Counted from the first letter of the stretch, positions 1 to 6,751 are shown. The stretch is 11,504 nucleotides of DNA from Oscillospiraceae bacterium (GCA_018109965.1 JAGBFE010000101.1:1-11504); one strand, 5' to 3'. Made by a program: numbers and translations. The notes: generated from the letters alone by a model not told the origin.

Positions 1-1
1 A

Positions 2-667
2 TATATTCTTGGTAGTACAAAAACTATTCCACAGAGCACAGAAGATACACTGGCAGGGTATGATGTAAAACGTCTTGCAGGCGATACAAGATATGATACA
101 AATATTGAGATTTTGAAAGAAGCTGGTGTAACAGATCAGGAAATACTGGTATGTTCCGGTGAAATTTTCGCAGACAGTCTTTCAGCTTCTGCAGTTGGTA
201 AACCTATTCTGTTGGTTAATACCAAAAAAGATAGTTTAACTGCTGCACAGAAAGAATACTTGTCTACAATATCTACAGATACTTTCTATATTATTGGTAG
301 TACAAAAACAATAAGTGAAAATCTTGCTGCAGATGTTAATAAATATGGTAGTATCGAACGTGTTTGGGGTGATACCAGATACGAAACCTCTATTGCTGTT
401 GCAGAAAGATTCTTTACTAATCCGGATACTGTGATTTTTGCAGGTGGCACACAATATCCAGATGGTTTATGCGGAGGAGCGTTGGCAACAATTATTCATG
501 CTCCAATTATCCTTTCGAATACAGGCACAAGTACAATTGAGGTAGCTAAATCTTATATACAGAGTAACGATGTATATAGCGGTATAGTACTTGGTGCTGA
601 TATGCATATTGATGATGTAACTGCTAAATATATATTTGATGTAGAAAACATTAAAATATGGGAATAA
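2..667 (+). CDS. Cell wall-binding repeat 2 (CWB2) surface protein, C-terminal part
   Basis: The reading frame is open from the left edge to TAA at 665-667, so this is the last 221 residues of a larger protein whose N-terminus, including any signal peptide, lies outside the window. Two copies of the CWB2 signature are visible: RLAGDTRYDT at about residues 25-34 and RVWGDTRYETS at about 120-130. Both are followed by alternating hydrophobic strands, and YILGSTKTI / YIIGSTKTI recurs about 95 residues apart. CWB2 repeats (Pfam PF04122) anchor exported clostridial proteins non-covalently to secondary cell-wall polymers, so this is probably a secreted, wall-attached protein. The enzymatic or adhesive part would be in the missing region. 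The protein ends just after a repeat, meaning the wall-binding module is C-terminal. A TTG at 113 could be mistaken for a start, but the frame and the repeat continue well upstream of it. Confidence 0.88.
   Translation, partial: YILGSTKTIPQSTEDTLAGYDVKRLAGDTRYDTNIEILKEAGVTDQEILVCSGEIFADSLSASAVGKPILLVNTKKDSLTAAQKEYLSTISTDTFYIIGSTKTISENLAADVNKYGSIERVWGDTRYETSIAVAERFFTNPDTVIFAGGTQYPDGLCGGALATIIHAPIILSNTGTSTIEVAKSYIQSNDVYSGIVLGADMHIDDVTAKYIFDVENIKIWE
11..309 (+). repeat. In-frame CWB2 coding repeat, 285-bp period
   Basis: The segment GGTAGTACAAAAAC occurs at 11-24 and again at 296-309, exactly 285 bp (95 codons) apart, with related flanking sequence. It encodes the GSTKT strand at the end of each CWB2 repeat. 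This is a protein-domain duplication visible in the DNA, not a mobile element. Confidence 0.7.
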
Positions 668-748
668 GTTGATCTGTTAAAAGTTGTTTATTATATTATC
701 TTGGGTGTTTTATTACTTATACCATTTAAATTTAAGCATAATAAGAAT

Positions 749-788
749 CCACCAGCTTAGTTTACCATTTCACACAGCCGGTGGTTTT
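749..788 (+). terminator. Possible weak terminator after the CWB2 gene
   Basis: CCACC (749-753) pairs with GGTGG (780-784). After one mismatch a short GC/GC extension is possible, and the loop is long, about 20 nt. TTTT follows at 785-788. The position, about 80 bp after the CWB2 stop codon, fits a rho-independent terminator, but the stem is short and imperfect. Confidence 0.35.
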
Positions 789-799
789 CGATAAATAAT

Positions 800-843
800 A
801 AAAAAGTAGATACATGGCGAGTCCGTGTATCTACTTAAATTTT
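800..843. terminator. Bidirectional terminator between convergent genes
   Basis: GTAGATACA (806-814) pairs perfectly with TGTATCTAC (826-834). A T.G pair plus GG/CC extends the stem to 12 pairs around the loop CGAGT. AAAAAA precedes it (800-805) and TTAAATTTT follows (835-843), so either strand reads stem-then-T-rich. The minus-strand T-tract is the better one, so it should end the 896-2223 minus-strand unit and back up termination of the CWB2 gene. Confidence 0.75.
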
Positions 844-895
844 AATATTTCACTATGTGAGTGTTTTTATAAATATTATACTATATTATTCTATT

Positions 896-1126
896 CTAAA
901 GTTTAAACTCCTCAGGAGAAAAATCGGGCAGTTTTGGCATTCTTTTTGGTATACGTTTTGTAGGACAGTATATAAATTTATTGCAGGAATAATAAGGAGA
1001 AACTACACCTTTTTTGCTGCAAAGAATCATATGTTCATCACTGGATGGACTGCCGTACTGACAGTATGTACACGCAGGGTCAATATTGTTGCCAAAAAGC
1101 GGTTTGCTGGTTTTAAAAAGTCCCAT
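896..1126 (-). CDS. Small cysteine-rich conserved hypothetical protein (76 aa)
   Basis: Function unknown. The 76-residue protein begins MGLFKTSK and has cysteines at residues 19, 22, 36, 48 and 54, with a CTYC knuckle (19-22) and then single cysteines. This suggests a small zinc-binding or redox fold. The rest is polar and basic (IPKRMPKLP near the end), with no membrane segment or signal peptide. From memory it resembles small hypothetical proteins common in Ruminococcaceae-type Clostridia, but I cannot name a characterised family. I chose ATG 1126 because GGAG sits 8 nt upstream. A longer reading from ATG 1171 overlaps the preceding stop codon as ATGA but has no ribosome binding site. The gene starts 41 nt after the YlbJ-like gene on the same strand, so the two are probably co-transcribed and end at the 800-843 hairpin. 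Confidence 0.72.
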   Translation of the reverse strand: MGLFKTSKPLFGNNIDPACTYCQYGSPSSDEHMILCSKKGVVSPYYSCNKFIYCPTKRIPKRMPKLPDFSPEEFKL

Positions 1127-1167
1127 ATATATTCTCCAAAGAATAAAATTTATATAAAAAGTATATC

Positions 1168-2223
1168 TCATTTATTGGTTTTAGTAAATACCCCTGTTTT
1201 TTTATCAAACATTATTACAAAACACAATGACATAATAAGCAGATATATGGAAATATGGGGGGAGTTCCAGTACATATTTATTTTTATATCTCCGTTTGCA
1301 TATACGGAGGATGATACAGGGAACAGATTTACAAGAATACGAAGAATACATATTGCAAGCGGTATCTGAAAAATTTTGGAAATAAACAGTATTTTAAAAC
1401 TGTAAATCTTGTTTTCATCAAAACTTTTCATCTGAAAATAGGCACTTAAAGGGAAAAATGTTACGGCGATACATATAAGATACAGATTTTTTCCAAAGTC
1501 TGAACATATATAATTGCAGGCATTTGTTACTTCGCATATGACGGAAAAAGCTACTGATACTGCGGAATTATTTGTGTAAAGCTGTATAACTTTACATACT
1601 GTACTGACGAAAATAACTACTCCGCAAATGGTTAGAATTCCAGTTACGGCATATTTTATTGCATCAGAAATATCAGTGGTTATATAAGTATCGGTTTTGT
1701 GGGGTTGAAGTCTGTCATAAGGCAGAATAAAGGATATGACAAAAGCTGTGATATAGCAGGAAGTGATTACAGCGATATATAAAAGCACACCGGTTTTTAA
1801 ACTGCCAAGCATCTGTAACCCCACTGCAACAATAATAAAAGCGGGGGAGTTGTTGCTTGTAAGTACAGTAAGTACATAATTGAGATTTTTATCGCAGTTC
1901 AGCTCCCGACTTATTCTGTTTAAAAACAAACCGCCTGTTGCAAATCCTCCAAGTATACTCAACACACAATAGGTTATCAGTCTTTTGTCGGTTATATTTA
2001 AAAGTCTGAACAACGGCGAAAAAGGAATACTCAGAGTGTCACTGCTTTTAAAACAGGACAAAAATGAGGATATCACCATAAAAACAAACAATGACGGAAT
2101 GATGGTGTTGTAGCATAAAAAAAGACTTTCCTTAACAGCGCTGACGATTGTTTTTGCATTGCAGAAATACAGTATAATAATGGAAAATACAATACCTGAC
2201 GCCAGTATTTTTTTCAGTTTCAT
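1168..2223 (-). CDS. YlbJ-like sporulation integral membrane protein
   Basis: A 351-residue, very hydrophobic protein with about eight to nine predicted membrane segments and no long soluble domain. Features matching the YlbJ (SpoVV) family are an N-terminal block with IIPSLFVFMVISSFL (residues 41-55), a glycine-rich motif LGGFATGG (91-98) where YlbJ proteins have a GYPxGA-type motif, SNNSPAFIIVAVG (123-135), and a later EVTNACNYI (231-239). In B. subtilis, YlbJ/SpoVV is made under SigE in the mother cell and is required to move dipicolinic acid across the outer forespore membrane. The same role here is inference. It lies divergent to the sporulation genes yqfC and yqfD, which supports a sporulation function. 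GGTGGTG on the minus strand, about 10 nt upstream of ATG 2223, is the likely ribosome binding site. The protein is shorter than the roughly 400 residues of B. subtilis YlbJ, and its motif is diverged. Confidence 0.72.
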   Translation of the reverse strand: MKLKKILASGIVFSIIILYFCNAKTIVSAVKESLFLCYNTIIPSLFVFMVISSFLSCFKSSDTLSIPFSPLFRLLNITDKRLITYCVLSILGGFATGGLFLNRISRELNCDKNLNYVLTVLTSNNSPAFIIVAVGLQMLGSLKTGVLLYIAVITSCYITAFVISFILPYDRLQPHKTDTYITTDISDAIKYAVTGILTICGVVIFVSTVCKVIQLYTNNSAVSVAFSVICEVTNACNYICSDFGKNLYLICIAVTFFPLSAYFQMKSFDENKIYSFKILFISKIFQIPLAICILRILVNLFPVSSSVYANGDIKINMYWNSPHISIYLLIMSLCFVIMFDKKTGVFTKTNK

Positions 2224-2229
2224 ATCAGC

Positions 2230-2257
2230 ATATCACCACCCTGTAATTCCATATATA
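2230..2257 (+). promoter_or_regulatory. Possible SigE-like promoter for yqfC-yqfD
   Basis: CATATATA at 2250-2257 resembles the SigE -10 element (CATAYAHT), and ATA at 2230-2232 lies 17 bp upstream in the position of the SigE -35 ATA. Transcription would start about 12 nt before the yqfC ribosome binding site. yqfC and yqfD belong to the SigE regulon in B. subtilis, which fits. The region is AT-rich, so a chance match is quite possible. Confidence 0.3.
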
Positions 2258-2287
2258 TGATAAAAAAGATTATTTTAGGTGGATAAA

Positions 2288-2581
2288 ATGAAACTGAAAC
2301 CAAACAAAGAAAAAAACAGTATAGCTTCTGCACTCAAAGATATTTATTCTATGGAAAATGATGCCGTACAGACCTCCATATCAATAGATGTCAACGGGTG
2401 TGTAAATCTTGAAGGCTTTAAAAAACTGGTTGATTACAGAAATGACAAAATTATTATTGAGACCAGACAAAAACGGGTATATATATACGGTGATGACCTG
2501 ACAATTCTGGGATGCAGCAAACATAATGCGGTATGCAGTGGAAAAATCGTTCGCATAGAATTGTTTGAAAATGAGGTGTAG
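2288..2581 (+). CDS. yqfC: Sporulation protein YqfC
   Basis: A 97-residue soluble protein of the YabP/YqfC family. Family features are the central GCVNLEGFKKLVDYRNDKI segment followed by short beta strands (IIIETRQKRVYIYGDDLTIL) and the end GKIVRIELFENEV. In B. subtilis, yqfC is a SigE-dependent, mother-cell sporulation gene paired with yqfD; its biochemical role is not established. I chose ATG 2288 because AGGTGG at 2277-2282 is perfectly spaced (5 nt). The GTG at 2279 lies inside that ribosome binding site and is unlikely to be used. The next gene, yqfD, starts 3 nt after the stop, and its ribosome binding site lies in the last codons of yqfC, so the pair is translationally coupled. Gene order, length and sequence agree. 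Confidence 0.9.
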   Translation: MKLKPNKEKNSIASALKDIYSMENDAVQTSISIDVNGCVNLEGFKKLVDYRNDKIIIETRQKRVYIYGDDLTILGCSKHNAVCSGKIVRIELFENEV

Positions 2582-2584
2582 CTT

Positions 2585-3718
2585 TTGACATCGAAGGTAT
2601 ATTTTGAAGTTTATTCAGGCCTTTACTGTGAATTTTTAAACTATCTTGTTGAAAAGGAAATATTTGTTTCGCTGATAAAAAGCACTGATTTTGGATTTAC
2701 TGCAACATGTATGGCAAAGGATTACAAAAAAATTGCCCGTGCAGCAAAAAAATTTCAATGCAAAACAAAAATAATCAGAAAAAACGGACTGTATTTTAAA
2801 TCCAGAAAAGTATTGGCACGCAAAGGTATTGTTTTGAGTGCGGCACTTGTTTTTTTGTACGTTTTCCTGTTCAGCAAACTTATATGGAGAATAGATATTA
2901 TTGCTCCAAGCAAAAATATAACTGAAGACGTAAATTCAATTTTATATGAGAATAACTGTTATGCAGGAGCAGTATTTAATCAGGAAAAAAACCAGAATAT
3001 TATTCAGAAGATATTTATGGATGTTGATAATGTGGGATATGTTACGCTCAATTTTTACAAAGGTATACTTACCTGCAAGGTGGATGCAACAATAAACAAA
3101 ATGCCATATCTTGAAAACAGTACAAGCGGAAATATAACTGCTTCCCTTGACGGAGTGATTGAAGAGCTGGAAATATATAATGGTTTTTCGGATATTCAGA
3201 TAGGGCAGATGGTGCTTAAAGGCGATGTATTGGTTGAGCCCACATATGTTGACCGCAATGGAACCTTGCAGCAGGTGATGCCGAGAGCGTTTATCAAGGC
3301 TTACTGTTTAAAAGAATATTCAGCGCAGACAGATTTCAACAAAGAGGTGTCCATACGTACAGGTAAATATACAGAACAGGTGTCACTAAAGTTTATTGGC
3401 AAAAAGATATTGATAAAAAAAGCAGATATCGATGCCTACAAACAATATGAAAGCGAAAAATATTTTGAAAATATAACCATATTGGGATTCAGCCTGCCTT
3501 TGACAAAAGAAACAATACGGTTTTATGAAAAAGAATCGGTGAACATAGAAAAGGATGAGCAGTCAGCATATGATGCGGCAAAAAAAGCAGTCGATACAAC
3601 AATAAAAAGTGATACATCTCTTTTGGTGGCAGATAAATACGAATATTACAGTAAAACCACGGAGGACGGTGTGACTGTTTTTTGCAGAGTATACGGGCAT
3701 TACGATATAACCGTATAG
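2585..3718 (+). CDS. yqfD: Sporulation protein YqfD
   Basis: A 377-residue protein, close to the roughly 400 residues usual for YqfD. It has a soluble N-terminal region (1-75), one clear membrane segment at about residues 81-100 (GIVLSAALVFLYVFLFSKLI), then a long domain expected outside the membrane, of mixed alpha/beta character. The GNITASLDGVIEELEIYNG stretch and the following GQMVLKGDVLVEP segment resemble a lipoyl/barrel-sandwich-like strand pattern typical of YqfD proteins. In B. subtilis it is a SigE-regulated sporulation membrane protein made with YqfC; the molecular function is not settled. The start is TTG at 2585, supported by GAGGTG at 2573-2578 within the end of yqfC. No terminator hairpin follows; instead a SigA-type promoter for phoH occupies the next 92 bp. 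Confidence 0.9.
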   Translation: MTSKVYFEVYSGLYCEFLNYLVEKEIFVSLIKSTDFGFTATCMAKDYKKIARAAKKFQCKTKIIRKNGLYFKSRKVLARKGIVLSAALVFLYVFLFSKLIWRIDIIAPSKNITEDVNSILYENNCYAGAVFNQEKNQNIIQKIFMDVDNVGYVTLNFYKGILTCKVDATINKMPYLENSTSGNITASLDGVIEELEIYNGFSDIQIGQMVLKGDVLVEPTYVDRNGTLQQVMPRAFIKAYCLKEYSAQTDFNKEVSIRTGKYTEQVSLKFIGKKILIKKADIDAYKQYESEKYFENITILGFSLPLTKETIRFYEKESVNIEKDEQSAYDAAKKAVDTTIKSDTSLLVADKYEYYSKTTEDGVTVFCRVYGHYDITV

Positions 3719-3743
3719 CCGAGGTATAAACACATTTACATAA

Positions 3744-3772
3744 TTTACTTATTTTAAAATATATGATATACT
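3744..3772 (+). promoter_or_regulatory. SigA-type promoter upstream of phoH
   Basis: TTTACT (3744-3749) and TATACT (3767-3772) are separated by exactly 17 bp, and TG at 3764-3765 gives an extended -10. This is a strong match to the vegetative consensus. The expected start of transcription is near 3779, giving a leader of about 32 nt before the phoH TTG. It would let the phoH-to-mazG genes be expressed in growth, independently of sporulation-controlled yqfC and yqfD. Confidence 0.75.
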
Positions 3773-3810
3773 AATAAATTGAAAAAGTATTAACTATTTG
3801 AGGTGGCATT

Positions 3811-4818
3811 TTGGCAGAAAAAATTTTTGAAGCTTTAACAAACGATATTGCATTGCTTATTGCAGGCCCGTTCAACAAACATATATCCGAGATGGAAAAG
3901 GCATTCGGTGTGTCGGTAGTGTGCCGTGGAACAGAATTTAAAGTAAGCGGTGAAGATGAAAGTGTAAAACGCACTCTCAGTGCACTCAATGCAATGGCAG
4001 ACCTGCACGCACAGGGAACAGCTTTGGATGACCAGTCAATCGGTTACTGCATAAATATGGCTCAGACAGGTGATGTGGATAAAGTGAAAAACTTTAACTC
4101 CGACCTTGTTCTGCTTACCGCAAAGGGCAAGCCTATCCGCAGCAAAACCTTTGGTCAGACAGAATATCTCAAGGCTATCAGCAAAAACAGTATCACTTTT
4201 GGTATCGGACCTGCAGGTACAGGCAAAACATACCTTGCTGTAGCTATGGCTGTAAAAGCTTTTAAAGCGGGGCAGATTTCCCGTATTATTCTCACACGTC
4301 CTGCGGTAGAAGCGGGTGAAAAGCTTGGTTTTTTGCCGGGGGATTTGCAGAACAAGGTTGACCCTTATCTCCGTCCGCTTTATGACGGTCTGTTTGATAT
4401 GATTGGTCCTGAAACTTTCCAGAAACTTATGGAAAAGGGTGTGATTGAAGTTGCACCGCTTGCATATATGCGAGGCCGTACCCTTGACGACAGTTTTATC
4501 ATTCTTGATGAAGCACAGAACACAACCAAAGAACAGATGAAAATGTTCTTAACCCGTATGGGCAATGGCTCAAAAATTGTTGTTACGGGTGACGTAACAC
4601 AGATTGACCTGCCTGCAGACAAAAAATCAGGACTTAAAGATGCTATCTCAATTCTTAAAAATATAGACTATATCGCAATTATCCGCCTTACCGAAAAGGA
4701 TGTTGTACGTCACAAGCTGGTACAGGACATTGTGCGTGCTTATGAAAAAGCAGCAAATGAAAAACCAAGCTTTACCCCACCGGCAAACAAGAGAGGAAGA
4801 TTAAAATATGTCAAATAA
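3811..4818 (+). CDS. phoH: PhoH family ATPase
   Basis: A 335-residue cytosolic P-loop ATPase. An N-terminal RNA-binding-like region (about 1-95, with a KH-type pattern around GVSVVCRGTEFKVSG) precedes the PhoH ATPase domain (about 115-320). Walker A is GPAGTGKT at 133-140, Walker B is FIILDEAQN at 229-237, and the family motif TGDVTQIDLP is at 259-268. PhoH proteins act as RNA-directed ATPases or helicases, and their pairing with the YbeY endoribonuclease gene, as here, points to ribosomal RNA processing or quality control. The start is TTG at 3811 with GAGGTGG directly upstream (4-nt gap). The last 11 nt overlap ybeY, indicating translational coupling. In B. subtilis yqfF lies between phoH and ybeY; here nothing does. 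Confidence 0.95.
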   Translation: MAEKIFEALTNDIALLIAGPFNKHISEMEKAFGVSVVCRGTEFKVSGEDESVKRTLSALNAMADLHAQGTALDDQSIGYCINMAQTGDVDKVKNFNSDLVLLTAKGKPIRSKTFGQTEYLKAISKNSITFGIGPAGTGKTYLAVAMAVKAFKAGQISRIILTRPAVEAGEKLGFLPGDLQNKVDPYLRPLYDGLFDMIGPETFQKLMEKGVIEVAPLAYMRGRTLDDSFIILDEAQNTTKEQMKMFLTRMGNGSKIVVTGDVTQIDLPADKKSGLKDAISILKNIDYIAIIRLTEKDVVRHKLVQDIVRAYEKAANEKPSFTPPANKRGRLKYVK

Positions 4819-5308
4819 AGTTTTAATTACAAACAATCAGAAAACAGTCAAAATCCCTGCAGGAATAAAAATTCTGGTAAGAAGAAGCTGCAACGCGGTG
4901 CTTGCCATTGAAGAATTTGAACAGCCCTGCGAAGTTTCTGTAACTTTTGTTGATAACGAGCAGATTGCCGTTCTGAACGGCGATTTCCGCAATAAACCAC
5001 AGCCTACCGATGTTTTGTCTTTCCCTTTGGGCGAGGACGACACCTACGATGTGGACCAGGAAACAGGCAATCTTTTGCTGGGCGATATTGTTATTTCTCT
5101 CGAAAAAGCAATGGAACAGGCAGAGCTTTACGGTCACACTCTTCAGCGTGAAGTTGCTTTTCTCACAGTGCATTCAATGTACCATCTGCTTGGTTATGAC
5201 CACGAAAACGGTGGCAGGGAAGCACAGATTATGCGTGAAAAAGAAGAACGTGTTCTTGCAAAGCTTGGCCTGCAGAGAACATTTACATACGGACAGGATG
5301 TAGAATAA
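4808..5308 (+). CDS. ybeY: rRNA maturation factor / endoribonuclease YbeY
   Basis: A 166-residue single-domain metalloprotein, usual length for the family. The zinc-binding motif H-x3-H-x5-H is intact at residues 122, 126 and 132 (HSMYHLLGYDH). It is preceded by the conserved substrate-groove segment RNKPQPTDVLSFPL (61-74) and GDIVIS (92-97). YbeY is needed for 16S rRNA 3'-end maturation and 70S ribosome quality control in bacteria. ATG 4808 lies within the phoH coding sequence, 11 nt before its end, with AGAGGAAGA just upstream as ribosome binding site. dgkA follows after 9 nt. No missing residues or frame problems were seen. Confidence 0.96.
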   Translation: MSNKVLITNNQKTVKIPAGIKILVRRSCNAVLAIEEFEQPCEVSVTFVDNEQIAVLNGDFRNKPQPTDVLSFPLGEDDTYDVDQETGNLLLGDIVISLEKAMEQAELYGHTLQREVAFLTVHSMYHLLGYDHENGGREAQIMREKEERVLAKLGLQRTFTYGQDVE

Positions 5309-5317
5309 AGGACAACA

Positions 5318-5776
5318 ATGATTGCAAAATTTATTAAAAGCTTGGGTTACGCACTTAAAGGCATTTGCACAGGAATAAAGGAAGAACGCAATGTCCGTAT
5401 AGATATTGTGGCAGCGGTTTATGTGATTGTTTTTTCAGCATTTTATGATTTAACCATCACGCAGAAGATGCTGTTGGTGTTTATCTGTTTTACAGTATTG
5501 GGCTTTGAACTTATGAACACAGCAGTTGAAAGAGCGGTGGACAGGCCAGATAAAGAGCATTACATGCAGGCGGGCGAGGCTAAAGATACAGCGGCGGGCG
5601 GTGTTCTGCTTGTGGCAACCGGTGCAGCTGTGGCAGGTGTTATGCTGTTCTGGGACGTGGAAGTTTTTGCGGAAATATTTACTTTTTTCACAACACGCCC
5701 ATTTATGCCTATTTGCCTTGTGGTAACACTTTTTGCATCATATAAATTTATAACTTTGGATAAAAACAAAAAATAA
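5318..5776 (+). CDS. dgkA: DgkA-type diacylglycerol/undecaprenol kinase
   Basis: A 152-residue membrane kinase of the DgkA family. Signature segments are EERNVRIDI (22-30), GFELMNTAVERAVD (62-75) and AKDTAAGGVLL (88-98), carrying the catalytic and metal-binding glutamates and the conserved asparagine and aspartates. Hydrophobic segments lie at about 30-46, 49-67 and 91-112, giving the usual three-helix core. Gram-positive members mainly phosphorylate undecaprenol to the lipid carrier used in cell-wall synthesis; that specificity is inferred from family knowledge. It is about 25 residues longer than typical DgkA, with an extra hydrophobic helix at 129-143. The start ATG 5318 has AAGGA 5 nt upstream. 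It sits in its conserved place after ybeY; era follows directly, whereas Bacillus has cdd between them. Confidence 0.92.
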   Translation: MIAKFIKSLGYALKGICTGIKEERNVRIDIVAAVYVIVFSAFYDLTITQKMLLVFICFTVLGFELMNTAVERAVDRPDKEHYMQAGEAKDTAAGGVLLVATGAAVAGVMLFWDVEVFAEIFTFFTTRPFMPICLVVTLFASYKFITLDKNKK

Positions 5777-5787
5777 AAGGAAAAAAT

Positions 5788-6690
5788 ATGGAATTCAATA
5801 CAAAATCAATTTTTGTTGCAATGGTTGGTAAGCCAAATGTTGGCAAATCTTCACTTATGAATCTTATTCTCGGTGAAAAAATTGCCATTGTAACACAAAA
5901 ACCACAGACAACCCGTACAAGCATCACAGGTATTCTCACAAAAGGTGCAACACAGTTTGTGTTTATGGACACACCTGGTATTCACACACCAAGAACAAAG
6001 CTTGGGGAAAGAATGGTAAAAACAAGTCACAAAACAATTGCTGATGTTGACCTTGCTGTTATGATTTTTGAACCATACGGCGATCTTAACGAAGCCGAAC
6101 TCAGTCTTGTTGACAGCATCAAGAAAAACAGAATTCCTGCAATTGCAGTTATCAATAAAAAGGATACACTCAAAAAAGCTGCAGACCTTGATGTACAGGT
6201 TAAAAAACTGGAAGAAATCGGCGTGTTTGACAAAGTTGTTGCAACAAGTGCAAAGGATAATGACGGTGTGGACGAGCTGCTCAATGTTATCGACAGCTAT
6301 GCAATGGAAGGTCCTCACTACTTTGAGGAAGATGCAATCACAAATATGCCTGAAAAGGTAATTGTAAGCGAAATTGTCCGTGAAAAGCTGCTTTTGAACC
6401 TGTTTGAAGAAATCCCTCACGGTACAAACGTTGAGGTTGAAAAGTTCAAGGAACGCAAGGGCAAAAATATGGTGGATATCAGCGTTGTTATCTACTGTGA
6501 ACGCAAAAGCCACAAGGGTATGATTATCGGCAAACAGGGGGCAATGCTCAAAAAAATCAGCAGTCAGGCACGTGCTGATATCGAACAGTTCCTTGGTGCA
6601 AAGGTGTTTATGGAATGCTGGGTAAAAGTTAAGGAAGACTGGCGTGACAGCAACTATATTCTCAATGACTTTGGTTTCAAGGATGAATAA
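5788..6690 (+). CDS. era: GTPase Era
   Basis: A 300-residue GTPase at the family's usual length. The GTPase domain shows G1 GKPNVGKS (14-21), a G2 threonine in QTTRTSITGI (40-49), G3 DTPGIH (61-66), G4 NKKD (123-126) and G5 TSAK (153-156). A C-terminal KH domain contains the RNA-binding loop IIGKQG (247-252) followed by the ISSQARADIEQFL helix. Era binds the 3' end of 16S rRNA and helps assemble the 30S subunit. It is an expected partner of YbeY two genes upstream. The start ATG 5788 has AAGGA 7 nt upstream, and the gap from dgkA is only 11 nt. All motifs are intact. Confidence 0.97.
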   Translation: MEFNTKSIFVAMVGKPNVGKSSLMNLILGEKIAIVTQKPQTTRTSITGILTKGATQFVFMDTPGIHTPRTKLGERMVKTSHKTIADVDLAVMIFEPYGDLNEAELSLVDSIKKNRIPAIAVINKKDTLKKAADLDVQVKKLEEIGVFDKVVATSAKDNDGVDELLNVIDSYAMEGPHYFEEDAITNMPEKVIVSEIVREKLLLNLFEEIPHGTNVEVEKFKERKGKNMVDISVVIYCERKSHKGMIIGKQGAMLKKISSQARADIEQFLGAKVFMECWVKVKEDWRDSNYILNDFGFKDE

Positions 6691-6705
6691 CCTTTAATTG
6701 CCACG

Positions 6706-6751
6706 GATAACAAGGTGTTATCAATACATAATAACAGCACTTTTTAAAGTG
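6706..6751 (+). other. Competing hairpins between era and the yqzL-like gene
   Basis: GATAACA (6706-6712) pairs with TGTTATC (6716-6722) in a 7-bp hairpin with a 3-nt loop. The same TGTTAT (6716-6721) can instead pair with ATAACA (6731-6736). A third small hairpin, CACTT/AAGTG at 6738-6751, ends on the first G of the next gene's ribosome binding site GAGGTG. No T-tract follows, so this is not a normal terminator. An RNA processing or translation-control element is possible; function unknown. Confidence 0.4.

Noticed and set aside
113..115. TTG at 113 as the start of the CWB2 protein
   Set aside because: The frame is open to the left edge and already encodes a CWB2 motif (RLAGDTRYDT) before this codon; no ribosome binding site is present.
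11..309. Mobile-element or CRISPR-type repeat
   Set aside because: There are only two copies, in frame, at the CWB2 domain period of 95 codons; this is protein domain duplication.
749..834. Riboswitch or small RNA gene between the CWB2 gene and the minus-strand unit
   Set aside because: Only two simple hairpins are visible, with no conserved riboswitch core and no promoter that I could recognise; terminators explain them.
1127..1171. Start at 1171 for the cysteine-rich protein (91 residues, ATGA overlap)
   Set aside because: There is no Shine-Dalgarno sequence before 1171, whereas GGAG is well placed before ATG 1126.
857..1369. Plus-strand open frame of 170 codons
   Set aside because: It lies antisense to the small cysteine-rich gene and the end of the YlbJ-like gene, both of which have ribosome binding sites or family motifs. 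Its translation shows no recognisable domain.
2279..2287. GTG start of yqfC at 2279
   Set aside because: This codon lies inside the AGGTGG ribosome binding site that serves ATG 2288.
5851..6513. Minus-strand open frame of 220 codons
   Set aside because: It is antisense to era, which has all five GTPase motifs and a KH domain. The product is low-complexity Cys/Phe/Asn-rich, typical of a shadow frame.
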